From Lysobacter sp. Root76 (GTDB lineage: Bacteria > Pseudomonadota > Gammaproteobacteria > Xanthomonadales > Xanthomonadaceae): a stretch of 64,000 nucleotides of DNA. The position numbers and the translations under genes were made by a program. Shown one piece after another: positions 48,784-58,815 of this stretch (positions are counted from its first letter, which is position 1; each line of letters begins with the position of its first letter). The stretch lies in NCBI RefSeq assembly GCF_001428685.1, contig NZ_LMIK01000005.1:391224-455223 (forward strand), in the 5' to 3' direction. Below the pieces are notes generated by a model. It ran no database searches and was not told the DNA's origin. It was given only the letters and a program-made list of their open reading frames with translations.

Positions 48784-51363
48784 TTGAAGATCGCATCGAA
48801 GAACCCGCGGGCGCGCGCAGCGGCCCTGCGTCGGGGAGGGCTGGTCATGGTGGCGGCGCTGGGTTTGACCGTCGGCCCCGGCGTCGCCGGGAACGCGCCG
48901 GCAGGCGGCACGATCCATCCCGAGCGCTGGCCGGCGCCGGCCTGGCCGCTGCCGGCCGATCCGGCGCTGGAGGCGCGCGTCGATGCGCTGCTGGCGACGA
49001 TGACGCTGGAAGAAAAGGTCGGCCAGATCGTGCAGGGCGACATTTCCAGCCTCACGCCCGAAGACGTGCGCAAGTACCGGCTCGGTTCGGTGCTGGCCGG
49101 CGGCGGCTCCGATCCGGGCGGAAAATACAATGCCGCGCCGGCGCAATGGCTGGCGCAGGCCGACGCGTTCTACGAGGCCTCGATGGACACTCGCGGCGGC
49201 GGCAAGGCGATCCCGATCCTGTACGGCATCGATGCGGTGCATGGCCAGAGCAACGTGGTCGGCGCCACCGTGTTCCCGCACAACATCGGCCTCGGCGCGG
49301 CGCGCAATCCGGAGCTGATCCGCGAGATCGGCCGCATCACCGCGATCGAGACCCGGACCACCGGAATGGAATGGGCGTTCGCGCCGACCGTGGCGGTGCC
49401 GCAGGACGACCGCTGGGGCCGCAGCTACGAAGGCTATTCGGAAGATCCGAAGCTGGTTGCGAGCTACGCCGGCGCGATGGTCGAAGGACTGCAGGGCAAG
49501 GTCGGCGACAAGGAATTCCTGGACGGCGCGCATGTGGTTTCCTCGGTCAAGCACTACCTCGGCGACGGCGGCACGAGCGACGGCAAGGACCAGGGCGATA
49601 CCCAGGTCGACGAGGCCGAACTGCGCGACGTGCACAACGCCGGCTACCCGCCGGCCATCGCCGCCGGCACGCAAGCGGTGATGATTTCCTTCAGCAGCTA
49701 CCAGGGCGTGAAACTGGCGGGGCACAAGCCGCTGGTCACCGACGTGCTGAAGGGGCGCATGAACTTCGGCGGCTTCGTCGTCACCGACTGGAACGCCCAC
49801 GGCCAAGTCGCTGGCTGCGACAACACGCAGTGTCCGGCGACGGTGAACGCCGGCGTCGACCTGGTGATGGCGCCCGACAGCTGGAAACCGTTCTACGAGA
49901 GCACGCTGGCCGCGGCGAAGGCCGGCACCATCCCGATCGCCAGGATCGACGATGCGGTGCGGCGCCTGCTGCGGGTGAAATTCCGGCTCGGTCTGTTCGA
50001 TGCCGGCAAGCCGTCGCAGCGCGCGCTCGGCGGCAAGTTCGAACTGCTGGGCGCGCCTGAGCATCGCGCGGTCGCGCGCCAGGCGGTGCGCGAATCGCTG
50101 GTGCTGCTGAAGAACCAGCGCGGCGTGTTGCCGCTGGATCCGAAGCAGAAGCTGTTGATCGCCGGCGACGGCGCCGACAGCATGGCCAAGCAGAGCGGCG
50201 GCTGGACATTGACCTGGCAGGGCACGGGCACCACTCGCGCCGATTTTCCGAACGCCGAGACGATCTGGGAAGGGCTGAAGAGCGCGGTGGAGAGCGCCGG
50301 CGGCAGCGCCGAGCTCGCGCTCGACGGCCAATATCGGAGCAAACCCGACGCCGCCATCGTCGTGATCGGCGAGAACCCTTACGCCGAGTTCCAGGGCGAT
50401 CTGCCGACCCTGCTTTACAAGCCCGGCGACGACAGCGACCTGCAGCTCATCAGGAAACTGAAGGCCGATGGCATACCCGTGGTGACCGTGTTCCTCAGCG
50501 GCCGGCCGCTGTGGGTGAACCGCGAGATCAACGCGTCCGACGCCTTCGTTGCGGCCTGGCTACCGGGCAGCGAAGGCGGCGGCATCGCCGACGTGCTGCT
50601 GCGCAGGCCCGACGGCGGGGTCCATTACGACTTCAAGGGCAAACTCAGCTTCTCCTGGCCGCGCCGCGCCGATCAGTACGCCAACAACGTCGGCCAGAAG
50701 GATTACCGCCCGCAATTCGCCTATGGCTACGGCCTGACGTATGCCAGCAAGGGCGATCTCGCGCCGCTGCCGGAAACCGCCGGCGTATCGCTCGCGCAGG
50801 CGCAACCGGGCCTGTACTACGGGCTCGGCATGCTGGCGCCGGGGCTGTCGATGGCGCTGGAAGGCGCCGATCGGCGCGCCGTCGGCATCAAGACGCTGCC
50901 TGCGGCGTTGGGCGACGGCAGCATCCGCATCGCCGCGGTCGATCACCGGCGCCAGGAGGACGCGCGGCGCGTGACCTGGTCAGGGTCTGCGCGCGCACGC
51001 TTGGCCTTGATCGCGGACACCGCGAAGGACCTGACGCGGGAGGCCAACGGCGACGTACAGCTCATGCTGACGCTGCGCGTGGACGCACCGCCGCAGGGCG
51101 ATGTGGCCGTCGGCGTCGCCTGCGGCGAAGGTTGCGGCGCGAGCTTGCCGCTGCGCGAGTCGCTGGCGTCGCTGCCGGCCGGCCGATGGACCACGCTCGG
51201 CATACCGTTGAAGTGTTTCGCGCTGGCCGGCGCGGACCTGTCGAAGTTGTCCGGCCTGTTGGCGATCGAAACCGCCGCGCCCTTGCAACTGTCGTTCTCG
51301 CGCATCGCGCTGGCCCCGCAGGGCGAAGCGGAGCGGACGCTCGCCTGCAGAACCAGCAAGTGA
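48784..51363 (+). CDS. Glycoside hydrolase family 3 exo-beta-glucosidase (ExoP-like)
   Basis: 859-residue exported enzyme that removes glucose from non-reducing ends of beta-glucans or cello-oligosaccharides. Signal peptide: ALRRGGLVMVAALGLTVGPGVAG. The family 3 N-terminal TIM-barrel domain has TMTLEEKVGQIVQGD, LYGIDAVHGQSNVVGATVFPHNIGLGA, SVKHYLGDGGTSDGKDQGDT and the nucleophile Asp335 in GGFVVTDWNAHG. The C-terminal alpha/beta domain begins near residue 430 (VRESLVLLKNQRGVLPLD). After about residue 690 there is an additional beta-rich domain of 165 residues, as in ExoP-type enzymes. The start is TTG at 48784; ATG at 48847 would truncate the signal. It belongs to the LacI locus. Confidence 0.92.
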   Translation: MKIASKNPRARAAALRRGGLVMVAALGLTVGPGVAGNAPAGGTIHPERWPAPAWPLPADPALEARVDALLATMTLEEKVGQIVQGDISSLTPEDVRKYRLGSVLAGGGSDPGGKYNAAPAQWLAQADAFYEASMDTRGGGKAIPILYGIDAVHGQSNVVGATVFPHNIGLGAARNPELIREIGRITAIETRTTGMEWAFAPTVAVPQDDRWGRSYEGYSEDPKLVASYAGAMVEGLQGKVGDKEFLDGAHVVSSVKHYLGDGGTSDGKDQGDTQVDEAELRDVHNAGYPPAIAAGTQAVMISFSSYQGVKLAGHKPLVTDVLKGRMNFGGFVVTDWNAHGQVAGCDNTQCPATVNAGVDLVMAPDSWKPFYESTLAAAKAGTIPIARIDDAVRRLLRVKFRLGLFDAGKPSQRALGGKFELLGAPEHRAVARQAVRESLVLLKNQRGVLPLDPKQKLLIAGDGADSMAKQSGGWTLTWQGTGTTRADFPNAETIWEGLKSAVESAGGSAELALDGQYRSKPDAAIVVIGENPYAEFQGDLPTLLYKPGDDSDLQLIRKLKADGIPVVTVFLSGRPLWVNREINASDAFVAAWLPGSEGGGIADVLLRRPDGGVHYDFKGKLSFSWPRRADQYANNVGQKDYRPQFAYGYGLTYASKGDLAPLPETAGVSLAQAQPGLYYGLGMLAPGLSMALEGADRRAVGIKTLPAALGDGSIRIAAVDHRRQEDARRVTWSGSARARLALIADTAKDLTREANGDVQLMLTLRVDAPPQGDVAVGVACGEGCGASLPLRESLASLPAGRWTTLGIPLKCFALAGADLSKLSGLLAIETAAPLQLSFSRIALAPQGEAERTLACRTSK

Positions 51364-51458
51364 GCGACGCATAAGGGGTTTCGGAAAGTCCGCTTTTTGA
51401 AGCCATTAATTCCTTCCCTGCAACCGCAGGGCGGGCGTCACACTGAGGGGGTAACGCC

Positions 51459-53021
51459 TTGAAACTGTCGACCCTGGACCTGACGATCGTGCTGGTCTAC
51501 CTGATCGGCATCTTCGCGCTCGCACAATGGGTTTCGCGCGAGAAAGACGGCCGCAAGAAATCCGCCAGCGACTACTTTCTCGCCAGCAAGGCGCTGCCGT
51601 GGTGGGCGATCGGCGCTTCGCTGATCGCGGCCAATATTTCCGCCGAGCAGATCATCGGCATGTCGGGTTCCGGGTATGCGATCGGGCTGGCCATCGCCTC
51701 GTACGAATGGATGGCGGCGGCGACGCTGCTGATCGTCGGCAAGTTCTTCCTGCCGGTGTTCATACGCAACCGCATCTACACGATGCCGCAATTCCTGGAA
51801 GAACGTTACGGCCACAGGATCCGCACGCTGATGGCGGTGTTCTGGCTGGGCCTGTACGTGTTCGTGAACCTGACCTCGATCCTGTGGCTCGGCTCGATCG
51901 CGGTCAACCAGGTCACCGGCCTCGACCCGATGGCGGCGCTGGTGCTGCTGGGCGCGTTCGCGCTGGCTTATCAGTTGTACGGCGGCCTGAAGGCGGTGGC
52001 CTTGACCGACATCGTGCAGGTTTGCCTGCTGGTACTGGGCGGTTTGTCGGTGACCTTCCTGACCTTGTCGCAGATCGGCGACGGCAGCCTCGTCGCCGGC
52101 TACCGCAAGCTGCTGGACGCCCACCCGGAACATTTCAAAATGATCCTGAGCAAGGACAGCCCGTTCTACAAGGACTTGCCCGGCATCAGCGTCCTGGTCG
52201 GCGGCATGTGGGTCATGAATGTCAGCTACTGGGGCTTCAATCAGTACATCATCCAGCGCGCGCTCGCGGCGAAGAACCTGGGCGAAGCGCAGAAGGGCGT
52301 GCTGTTCGCCGCGTTCCTGAAGCTGTTGATGCCCTTGGTGGTGGTGATACCGGGGATCGCCGCGGTGATGCTGGCGCCCGGCCTGGCCAAGCCCGACCAG
52401 GCCTATCCGACGATGATGGATATGCTGCCGACCGGCATGCTCGGCCTGGTTTTCGCCGCGCTGGTGGCGGCGATCGTGGCGTCGCTGGCCTCGAAGATCA
52501 ATTCGATCGCGACCATCTTCACCCTCGACTTCTACGCCAAGCGCAGACGCCACGACGATCAGGCGCATCTGGTCCGCGTCGGCCGTATCGCCGCGGCGGT
52601 GGCGGTGCTGCTGGCGATCCTGAGCGCGCGGCCGCTGCTGGGCAGCTTCGACCAGGCTTTCCAGTACATCCAGGAATACACCGGTTTCTTCACCCCCGGT
52701 ATCGTGGTGATCTTCATGCTGGGCCTGTTCTGGAAGCGCGCCAACGAGGCGGGCGCGCTGGCCGCGGCGATCAGCTCGTTTGTATTGTCGGTCCTGTTGA
52801 AACTGACCTGGCCGGCGCTGCCGTTCATCGACCGCGTAGGCCTCGTGTTCCTGGCGGCGCTGGCGCTGGCGGTGATCGTGTCGCTGATCACGCCCAGGCA
52901 GAAGGAAGGCAGCGACCTGATCCGCGTCGACGACGTCAGCTATCGCACACCGACAGGTTTCAATGTCGGCGGGCTGGGCGTGATCGCGATCCTGGTCGCG
53001 CTTTATGCGCTGTACTGGTAA
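51459..53021 (+). CDS. Sodium:solute symporter (SSS family, SGLT-like sugar transporter)
   Basis: 520-residue inner-membrane carrier with about 14 helices. It has the SSS signatures FLASKALPWWAIGASLIAANISAEQIIGMSGSGYAIGLAIASYEWMAA and AYQLYGGLKAVALTDIVQVCLLVLGG, and the later IVASLASKINSIATIFTLDFYAKRR. SGLT-like members take up glucose or galactose with Na+. The start is TTG at 51459 with GAGGGGG upstream. It lies 95 bp after the GH3 gene, so it probably imports the monosaccharide released by that enzyme. Confidence 0.93.
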   Translation: MKLSTLDLTIVLVYLIGIFALAQWVSREKDGRKKSASDYFLASKALPWWAIGASLIAANISAEQIIGMSGSGYAIGLAIASYEWMAAATLLIVGKFFLPVFIRNRIYTMPQFLEERYGHRIRTLMAVFWLGLYVFVNLTSILWLGSIAVNQVTGLDPMAALVLLGAFALAYQLYGGLKAVALTDIVQVCLLVLGGLSVTFLTLSQIGDGSLVAGYRKLLDAHPEHFKMILSKDSPFYKDLPGISVLVGGMWVMNVSYWGFNQYIIQRALAAKNLGEAQKGVLFAAFLKLLMPLVVVIPGIAAVMLAPGLAKPDQAYPTMMDMLPTGMLGLVFAALVAAIVASLASKINSIATIFTLDFYAKRRRHDDQAHLVRVGRIAAAVAVLLAILSARPLLGSFDQAFQYIQEYTGFFTPGIVVIFMLGLFWKRANEAGALAAAISSFVLSVLLKLTWPALPFIDRVGLVFLAALALAVIVSLITPRQKEGSDLIRVDDVSYRTPTGFNVGGLGVIAILVALYALYW

Positions 53022-53114
53022 TCGGCCGGCGCTGAACAAGCCGATGCCGTAAGCAGTTGGCACGATGGGCGCGGCTGCCGGCAAAATGCGCCTTCGTCGC
53101 CTCTAGCCGCCGAC

Positions 53115-53735
53115 ATGCGCTACCCGCTGGTCATCTTCGATTTCGACGGCACGCTGGCCGATTCGTTCCCCTTCTTTATGGAGGCGCAGCACGCGCTGGC
53201 GCAGCGCCACGGTTTCAAGGCCATCCCCGAGGACCGCGTCGACGACATGCGGCGGCTGAGCACGCGCGAGTTGCTGCGGGAGTTCGAGTTTTCCAGATGG
53301 AAGCTGCCGATCGTGGCGGCCGACTTCGTGCGCAGCATGCGCGCCGCGCCGCCGGTACCGCTGTTTCCGGGCGTCGCGGAAACGCTGCGCCACCTGCGCG
53401 AAGGCGGGGCGCGCCTGGCGATCCTGACGTCCAATTCCGCCGACAACGTGCGCCGTGTGCTCGACGCGGAGTTGCTGGAGGCGATCGAACGGGTCGACGG
53501 CGGCGCCCACATGCTCGGCAAGCACCGGCGCATCGCGCGGATGCTGAGGCAGGCGAGGACCGATGCGTCGCAGGCGATCTACATTGGCGACCAGGTCAGC
53601 GACGGCGAGGCCGCGCGGCGCGCGGGCGTGGCCTTCGGGGCGGTCGGCTGGGGCTACGCGCACCCCGACACCCTGCGCGCGGCGGGCGCGGAGGAGTTCT
53701 TCGATTCGATGGGCGAATTGCGGCGTTTGGTCTGA
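53115..53735 (+). CDS. HAD family hydrolase (phosphoglycolate phosphatase-like)
   Basis: 206-residue cytoplasmic phosphatase. HAD motif I is IFDFDGTLADS with the nucleophile Asp. Motif II is LAILTSNS, the motif III Lys is in LGKHRRI and motif IV is AIYIGDQVSDGEAARRAG. A cap of about 65 helical residues lies between motifs I and II, as in the Gph/PGMB subfamily. The substrate is unknown. It follows the sugar locus on the same strand after 93 bp, but has its own upstream gap and may be independent. Confidence 0.88.
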   Translation: MRYPLVIFDFDGTLADSFPFFMEAQHALAQRHGFKAIPEDRVDDMRRLSTRELLREFEFSRWKLPIVAADFVRSMRAAPPVPLFPGVAETLRHLREGGARLAILTSNSADNVRRVLDAELLEAIERVDGGAHMLGKHRRIARMLRQARTDASQAIYIGDQVSDGEAARRAGVAFGAVGWGYAHPDTLRAAGAEEFFDSMGELRRLV

Positions 53736-54048
53736 TCGGCTCGGAAACGCCCCGGCCGCAACCTCTCGTAGGTCGGGGCAGGGGCGGCCTGTAATAAGTA
53801 AGGAATAGCCTGGGACCGCCGCCGCGCCTGCCGAAGGTCAGGCTTGGGCTGGCCGGGCCGGTCCCCATGTCCTGTAGTGCCCGTTCAGCCGGCGAGTGTG
53901 GCGCCTGGGCCGGTTCACCCCTTGGACACGTCCGATGTGTTTAGATAAGCCATTGATTTAGTTGTTAATTTCTTGTTTCTCCCGGCGCGCGGCCGGATTC
54001 GTGGAGCGGCCGCAGCGGGCGACATTCGTTCTATCCACGCAACACTGC

Positions 54049-54076
54049 GGAACTTCCGGGGTCTTTAGCAGTCCTA
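54049..54076 (+). promoter_or_regulatory. Probable RpoE (sigma-E) type promoter of rpoH
   Basis: GGAACT (54049-54054), a perfect sigma-E type -35, then 16 bases, then GTCCTA (54071-54076). This fits the GGAACT-N15/16-GTC-N2-A pattern that I recall for RpoE of the related Xylella, and the E. coli sigma-E -35. Transcription would start near 54083, about 19 bases before the ATG at 54102. Confidence 0.6.
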
Positions 54077-54091
54077 GACCCCGACTGCTAA
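54065..54091. promoter_or_regulatory. CIRCE-like element (HrcA operator variant) at the rpoH start
   Basis: TTAGCAGTC-N9-GACTGCTAA, a perfect 9-bp inverted repeat with a 9-base spacer. It differs from the CIRCE consensus TTAGCACTC-N9-GAGTGCTAA at only one position per arm, changed symmetrically so that pairing is kept. It covers the -10 region and predicted transcription start of the RpoE-type promoter, the usual place for repression by HrcA. Confidence 0.7.
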
Positions 54092-54101
54092 GATGGCTGC
54101 C

Positions 54102-54980
<879 letters not shown>

Positions 54981-55003
54981 TCCGCGCAAGCCAGCCAACG
55001 ACG

Positions 55004-55030
55004 ACGGCCCGGGAAACCGGGCCGTTTCGT
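55004..55030 (+). terminator. Rho-independent terminator of rpoH
   Basis: Perfect 9-bp stem ACGGCCCGG / CCGGGCCGT with a GAAA loop, followed by TTCGTTTTG. It lies 23 bases after the rpoH stop codon. Confidence 0.85.
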
Positions 55031-55180
55031 TTTGTGCGATACGGGAGCAAGCTGGCGCCGCGCAAGGCGCCACGCAACGCTGATGCGTGGGCGCAGTCGA
55101 CGCGCGACCGCGGCGCTCCACCGCCGCGGGGCCCATGCCGGCGCTAGGTACGATCCAGGTCTGGCGATGCGAGAGGACGT

Positions 55181-56380
55181 ATGCGACGGATAGCCAAGTG
55201 GCTGCTATGGGCACTGGTGCTGACCTCGGTGACGGCGCCGGCGCTGGCGGTGTTCGGCGGTTGGCAGTTGAAGGACGGCCAGGGCAACGTCGCCTTCGGC
55301 TGGGACGCGGCGCGCCAGCGTTTCCGGATACTCGAACGGCCGGCGCTGGCTTTGGACGGGCCGCACGTGTTCGTCGATGCGCAGGGTTTCCGCGTTGCCG
55401 CCACCGAGTCCGAGAGTGCGACCTGGCGCATGCGCGAAACGCGCCTGCCGGCGCGGCCGCTGCCGCTGCTTGCCGTGCGCGTCGACAATCCGGCGCGCAC
55501 CCGCTTCGAAGTCGCACTGCGGCCGACCCCGGCGCCGCAGGACGGCGTGTATGCGGCCAATCCGCCGCGATTGCTGATGCTGTCCGACATGGAAGGCGAG
55601 TTCGACGCCTTCGTCGCCCTGCTACGTGCGCAGGGCGTGCTCGACGCGCAGTTGCATTGGCGCTACGGCGACGGCCATATCGCCCTGGTCGGCGACTTCG
55701 TCGATCGCGGCCACGACATGCTGCCGCTGCTGTGGCTGATCTACCGCCTGGACGGCGAAGCCCGCCAGGCCGGCGGGCGTGTGCATTACGTGCTCGGCAA
55801 CCACGAGCAGCTCGCGACCTCGGGCCGCAAGAAGCATTGGCCGCGGCACCTGGTCGCGAGCGAAGCCGCCTTGGGGGGCGAGCCCTTGTTTTCGGAACGT
55901 TCGGTACTGGGCGCATGGTTGCGCAGCAAGCCGGTGATCGCGCGCGTCGGCGATCATCTGCTGGTGCACGGCGGCATCAGCGCCGAGTTCCTCGACCGCA
56001 ATCTCGACATCGCCGCGGCCAATGCCGCGATGCGGCCGCATCTGGGGACGCCGATGGCGGACCTGCCTTCCGCGATCAAGCCGATCCTGGGCCGCAGCGG
56101 CGTGACCTGGTACCGCGGCATGGCCTTGCCCGACGATCCCAGGTACGTACGCGAAGCCGATCCCTCGGCGCATCTGGATCGCGCGCTGCAGCGCTACGGC
56201 GTGCGCCGGATCGCGATCGGCCACACGATCGTGCCGAGGGTGCGGCTGCAGCAACAGGGCAGGGTGTTGGCGCTGGACTTGGACATGCACGAGCCCGGCG
56301 CGGTGGCGCAGGCGGCCTTGTACGAAGGCGGCCGGCTTTGGCGCGTGGACGCGCACGGCGGTCGCGAGCGCCTGGATTGA
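55181..56380 (+). CDS. Metallophosphoesterase (Shelphs-type, exported or membrane-anchored)
   Basis: 399-residue protein with an N-terminal signal sequence or anchor (IAKWLLWALVLTSVTAPALAVFGGW). The catalytic domain begins near residue 125 with calcineurin-fold metal motifs: LLMLSDMEGEFDAF (GDxHG position), IALVGDFVDRGHDMLPLLWL (GDxxDRG), VHYVLGNHEQL (GNHE), then LLVHGGISAEFL and IAIGHTIVPRV. This set is that of Shelphs, bacterial Shewanella-like PPP-family phosphatases. The first 100 mature residues are a beta-rich domain without assignment. The substrate is unknown; a periplasmic location is inferred. Confidence 0.86.
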   Translation: MRRIAKWLLWALVLTSVTAPALAVFGGWQLKDGQGNVAFGWDAARQRFRILERPALALDGPHVFVDAQGFRVAATESESATWRMRETRLPARPLPLLAVRVDNPARTRFEVALRPTPAPQDGVYAANPPRLLMLSDMEGEFDAFVALLRAQGVLDAQLHWRYGDGHIALVGDFVDRGHDMLPLLWLIYRLDGEARQAGGRVHYVLGNHEQLATSGRKKHWPRHLVASEAALGGEPLFSERSVLGAWLRSKPVIARVGDHLLVHGGISAEFLDRNLDIAAANAAMRPHLGTPMADLPSAIKPILGRSGVTWYRGMALPDDPRYVREADPSAHLDRALQRYGVRRIAIGHTIVPRVRLQQQGRVLALDLDMHEPGAVAQAALYEGGRLWRVDAHGGRERLD

Positions 56381-56425
56381 GCGCGGCGGCGGACACCATG
56401 CGCGTCCGCCGCCGCGCGTGCCCCG

Positions 56426-57703
56426 CTATTCCTCGCGATCGCCGAGGATGATCCGGGCGTGGCGCTGGTAGCTCCAGTACGCCCAGGCCCAGTTGATCAG
56501 CACGATCACGCGGTTGCGGAAGCCGATCAGGAAGAACACGTGTGCGGCCAGCCAGAACCACCAGGCGAGCAGGCCGGAGAGCTTGAAGCCGTGCACGTCG
56601 ACCACGGCGGCCATGCGGCCGATGGTCGCCAGGTTGCCGTAGTCCTTGTAGCGGAACGGCGCCGTGCTGCGGCCGGCGATGCGGTCGCGGATCGCGCGCG
56701 CGACATGCGCGCCCATCTGCTTGGCCGCGGGCGCGACGCCCGGCACCGGTTTGCCGTCTTGCTGCACGCTGGCGAGGTCGCCGGCGACGAAGATCTCCGG
56801 GTGTCCGGGCACGCTGAGGTCGGGCAGCACCTGGACCCGGCCTGCGCGGTCGCGCGGCGCGTCCAACAGCGCGCCCAGCTTGGACGCGGCCACGCCCGCG
56901 GCCCAGACCACGGTGCGCGCCGGCACGAAGGTGTCGCCCAAGGTGTAGCCGCGTTCGTCGATCGCGTTCACCGGGGTGCCGGTGACCACTTCGACGCCGA
57001 GCTTCTGCAACTGCTTGCGCGCCTTCTCCGACAATTCCTCCGGAAAACTCGACAGCACCCGTGGACCGGCTTCGATCAGCCGCACCTTGGCCTGGGCCGG
57101 GTCGATGCGGCGGAATTCGCGGCGCAGGGTCTTGCGTGCGATCTCGGCAAGGGTGCCGGCCAGCTCGACCCCGGTCGGGCCGCCGCCGACCACGGCGAAG
57201 CTCAGCCAGGCCGCGCGTTCGGCTTCGTCGTCGCTGGCCTCGGCGCGTTCGAACGCGAGCAGCAGGCGCCGCCGGATGTGCAGGGCGTCGTCCAGCGTCT
57301 TCAGGCCGGGCGCGTCGCCGGCCCAGTCGTCGTGGCCGAAGTAGGCGTGGGCGGCGCCGCTGGCGAGCAGCAGATAGTCGTAGCCGATCGAATCGCCGTC
57401 GGCGAGCGCGACCCGGCGTGCGGCCGGATCCAGGCCCACCACTTCGCCCAGCCGCACTTCGACATTGCGCTGGCTGCGCAGGATGTGGCGCAAGGGCGCG
57501 GCGATGTCCGGCGAGGACAGCCCGGCGGTCGCGACCTGGTACAGCAGCGGTTGGAACAGATGGTGGTTGCGGCGGTCGATCAGGGTGATGCGCACGTCGG
57601 CCGAGGCCAGCGCGCGCGTCGTCCACAGACCGCCGAAGCCGCCGCCGACGATGACGACATGCGGGACGCGTGCGTCGCCGCGCCCCGGAGGTTCATGGTT
57701 CAT
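56426..57703 (-). CDS. ndh: Type II NADH dehydrogenase (NDH-2)
   Basis: 425-residue membrane-associated flavoenzyme that oxidises NADH and reduces quinone without proton pumping. The FAD site is HVVIVGGGFGGLWTTRALASADVRITLIDRRNHHLFQPLLYQVATAGLSSPDIA, and the NAD site is LSFAVVGGGPTGVELAGTLAEIARKTLRREFRRIDP. The second FAD contact is GHPEIFVAGDLASV. The C-terminal hydrophobic segment (LSGLLAWWFWLAAHVFFLIGFRNRVIVLINWAWAYWSY) docks it on the membrane. It is 10 bp downstream of transaldolase on the same strand, so the two are probably one operon. Confidence 0.93.
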   Translation of the reverse strand: MNHEPPGRGDARVPHVVIVGGGFGGLWTTRALASADVRITLIDRRNHHLFQPLLYQVATAGLSSPDIAAPLRHILRSQRNVEVRLGEVVGLDPAARRVALADGDSIGYDYLLLASGAAHAYFGHDDWAGDAPGLKTLDDALHIRRRLLLAFERAEASDDEAERAAWLSFAVVGGGPTGVELAGTLAEIARKTLRREFRRIDPAQAKVRLIEAGPRVLSSFPEELSEKARKQLQKLGVEVVTGTPVNAIDERGYTLGDTFVPARTVVWAAGVAASKLGALLDAPRDRAGRVQVLPDLSVPGHPEIFVAGDLASVQQDGKPVPGVAPAAKQMGAHVARAIRDRIAGRSTAPFRYKDYGNLATIGRMAAVVDVHGFKLSGLLAWWFWLAAHVFFLIGFRNRVIVLINWAWAYWSYQRHARIILGDREE

Positions 57704-57713
57704 GCGCGCGTCC

Positions 57714-58664
57714 TCAATCGTCCAGACGCTGGCGCAGCAGGTCTTCCAGCGCGTGCTGGTCTGCGGCGAAGCGGCGGATGCCGTCGGCGAGCTTGTCGGT
57801 GGCCATCGCGTCCTGGTTGTGCAGCCAGCGGAAGTCGGCTTCGCTCATGCGGCGAGGCGCTTCGTAGCGCTCGCCGTCGTCGATCAGGGCGCGCGGCACC
57901 TCGCCCGGTCGCGATTCGAGTTCGCCCAGCAGGTCCGGCGAGATCGTCAGGCGGTCGCAGCCGGCCAGCGCCAGCACTTGGCCGACGTTGCGGAAACTCG
58001 CGCCCATGACCACCGTCTTGTAGCCGAAGGCCTTGTAGTAGCGCCAGATCTGCATCACCGACTGCACGCCCGGATCGTCCTGCGGCGTGGCCGGCGGGCT
58101 CATGCCGTGGGCCAGGTGCCAGTCGAGGATGCGGCCGACGAAGGGCGAGATCAGGTACACCTCGGCCTCGGCGCAGGCGACGGCCTGGGCGAACGAGAAC
58201 AGCAGGGTCAGGTTGCAGTGGATGCCTTCGCGTTCGAGCTGTTCGGCGGCGCGGATGCCTTCCCAGGTCGCAGCGATCTTGATCAGCAGGCGCTCGCGGC
58301 GGATGCCGGATTCGGCGTACAGCTGGACCAGGCGGCGCGCCTTGGCCAGGGTGGCCTCGGTGTCGAAGCTCAGGCGGGCGTCGACTTCGGTGGAGACGCG
58401 GCCGGGGATGAGCTTGAGGATCTCCTTGCCGATCGCGACCGCGAGGCGGTCGCTGGCGTCGGCGATGCGGTCGTGGGCGTAGCGGTCGGTCTGGGCGAGC
58501 GCGGCGTCGATCAAGGGCGCGTAGGCCGGCAACGAGGCCGCCTTCAGCAGCAGCGAGGGATTGGTGGTGGCGTCGAGCGGTCGGAAGCGCGCGATCGCCT
58601 CGATGTCGCCGGTGTCGGCGACCACGGAGGACAGCGCCCGCAGGTGTTCGAGTTGGCTGGTCAT
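57714..58664 (-). CDS. tal: Transaldolase
   Basis: 316-residue cytoplasmic pentose-phosphate enzyme. It moves a dihydroxyacetone unit from sedoheptulose 7-phosphate to glyceraldehyde 3-phosphate. It aligns with E. coli TalB from the start: [63 protein letters not shown], the Schiff-base Lys in [43 protein letters not shown], and [12 protein letters not shown]. The ATG at 58664 lines up with the TalB N-terminus; an ATG three codons upstream (58673) is an alternative. It precedes ndh. Confidence 0.95.
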   Translation of the reverse strand: MTSQLEHLRALSSVVADTGDIEAIARFRPLDATTNPSLLLKAASLPAYAPLIDAALAQTDRYAHDRIADASDRLAVAIGKEILKLIPGRVSTEVDARLSFDTEATLAKARRLVQLYAESGIRRERLLIKIAATWEGIRAAEQLEREGIHCNLTLLFSFAQAVACAEAEVYLISPFVGRILDWHLAHGMSPPATPQDDPGVQSVMQIWRYYKAFGYKTVVMGASFRNVGQVLALAGCDRLTISPDLLGELESRPGEVPRALIDDGERYEAPRRMSEADFRWLHNQDAMATDKLADGIRRFAADQHALEDLLRQRLDD

Positions 58665-58815
58665 TGGGGTCATGCTTTCGTCGTTGGATTCGCCCACATT
58701 CTCGCCGATCGGGCACGAGCGGTGATGAAGCCGGCCTATCTTCTGCCACCCGGTCCGCATGCGGTTGCGCTAGGCTGGCCGCGACAGGGCCGCCCCGGGC
58801 CCGGAGACCGCAGCC

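Larger units (their letters stand above)
53736..54101. other. Upstream region of rpoH
   Basis: No gene is present. A GC-rich left part is followed by a short AT-rich block near 53935-53980 (TTTAGATAAGCCATTGATTT then AGTTGTTAATTTC), which could carry a housekeeping promoter. The last 60 bases hold an RpoE-type promoter and a CIRCE-like element, listed separately. Confidence 0.55.
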
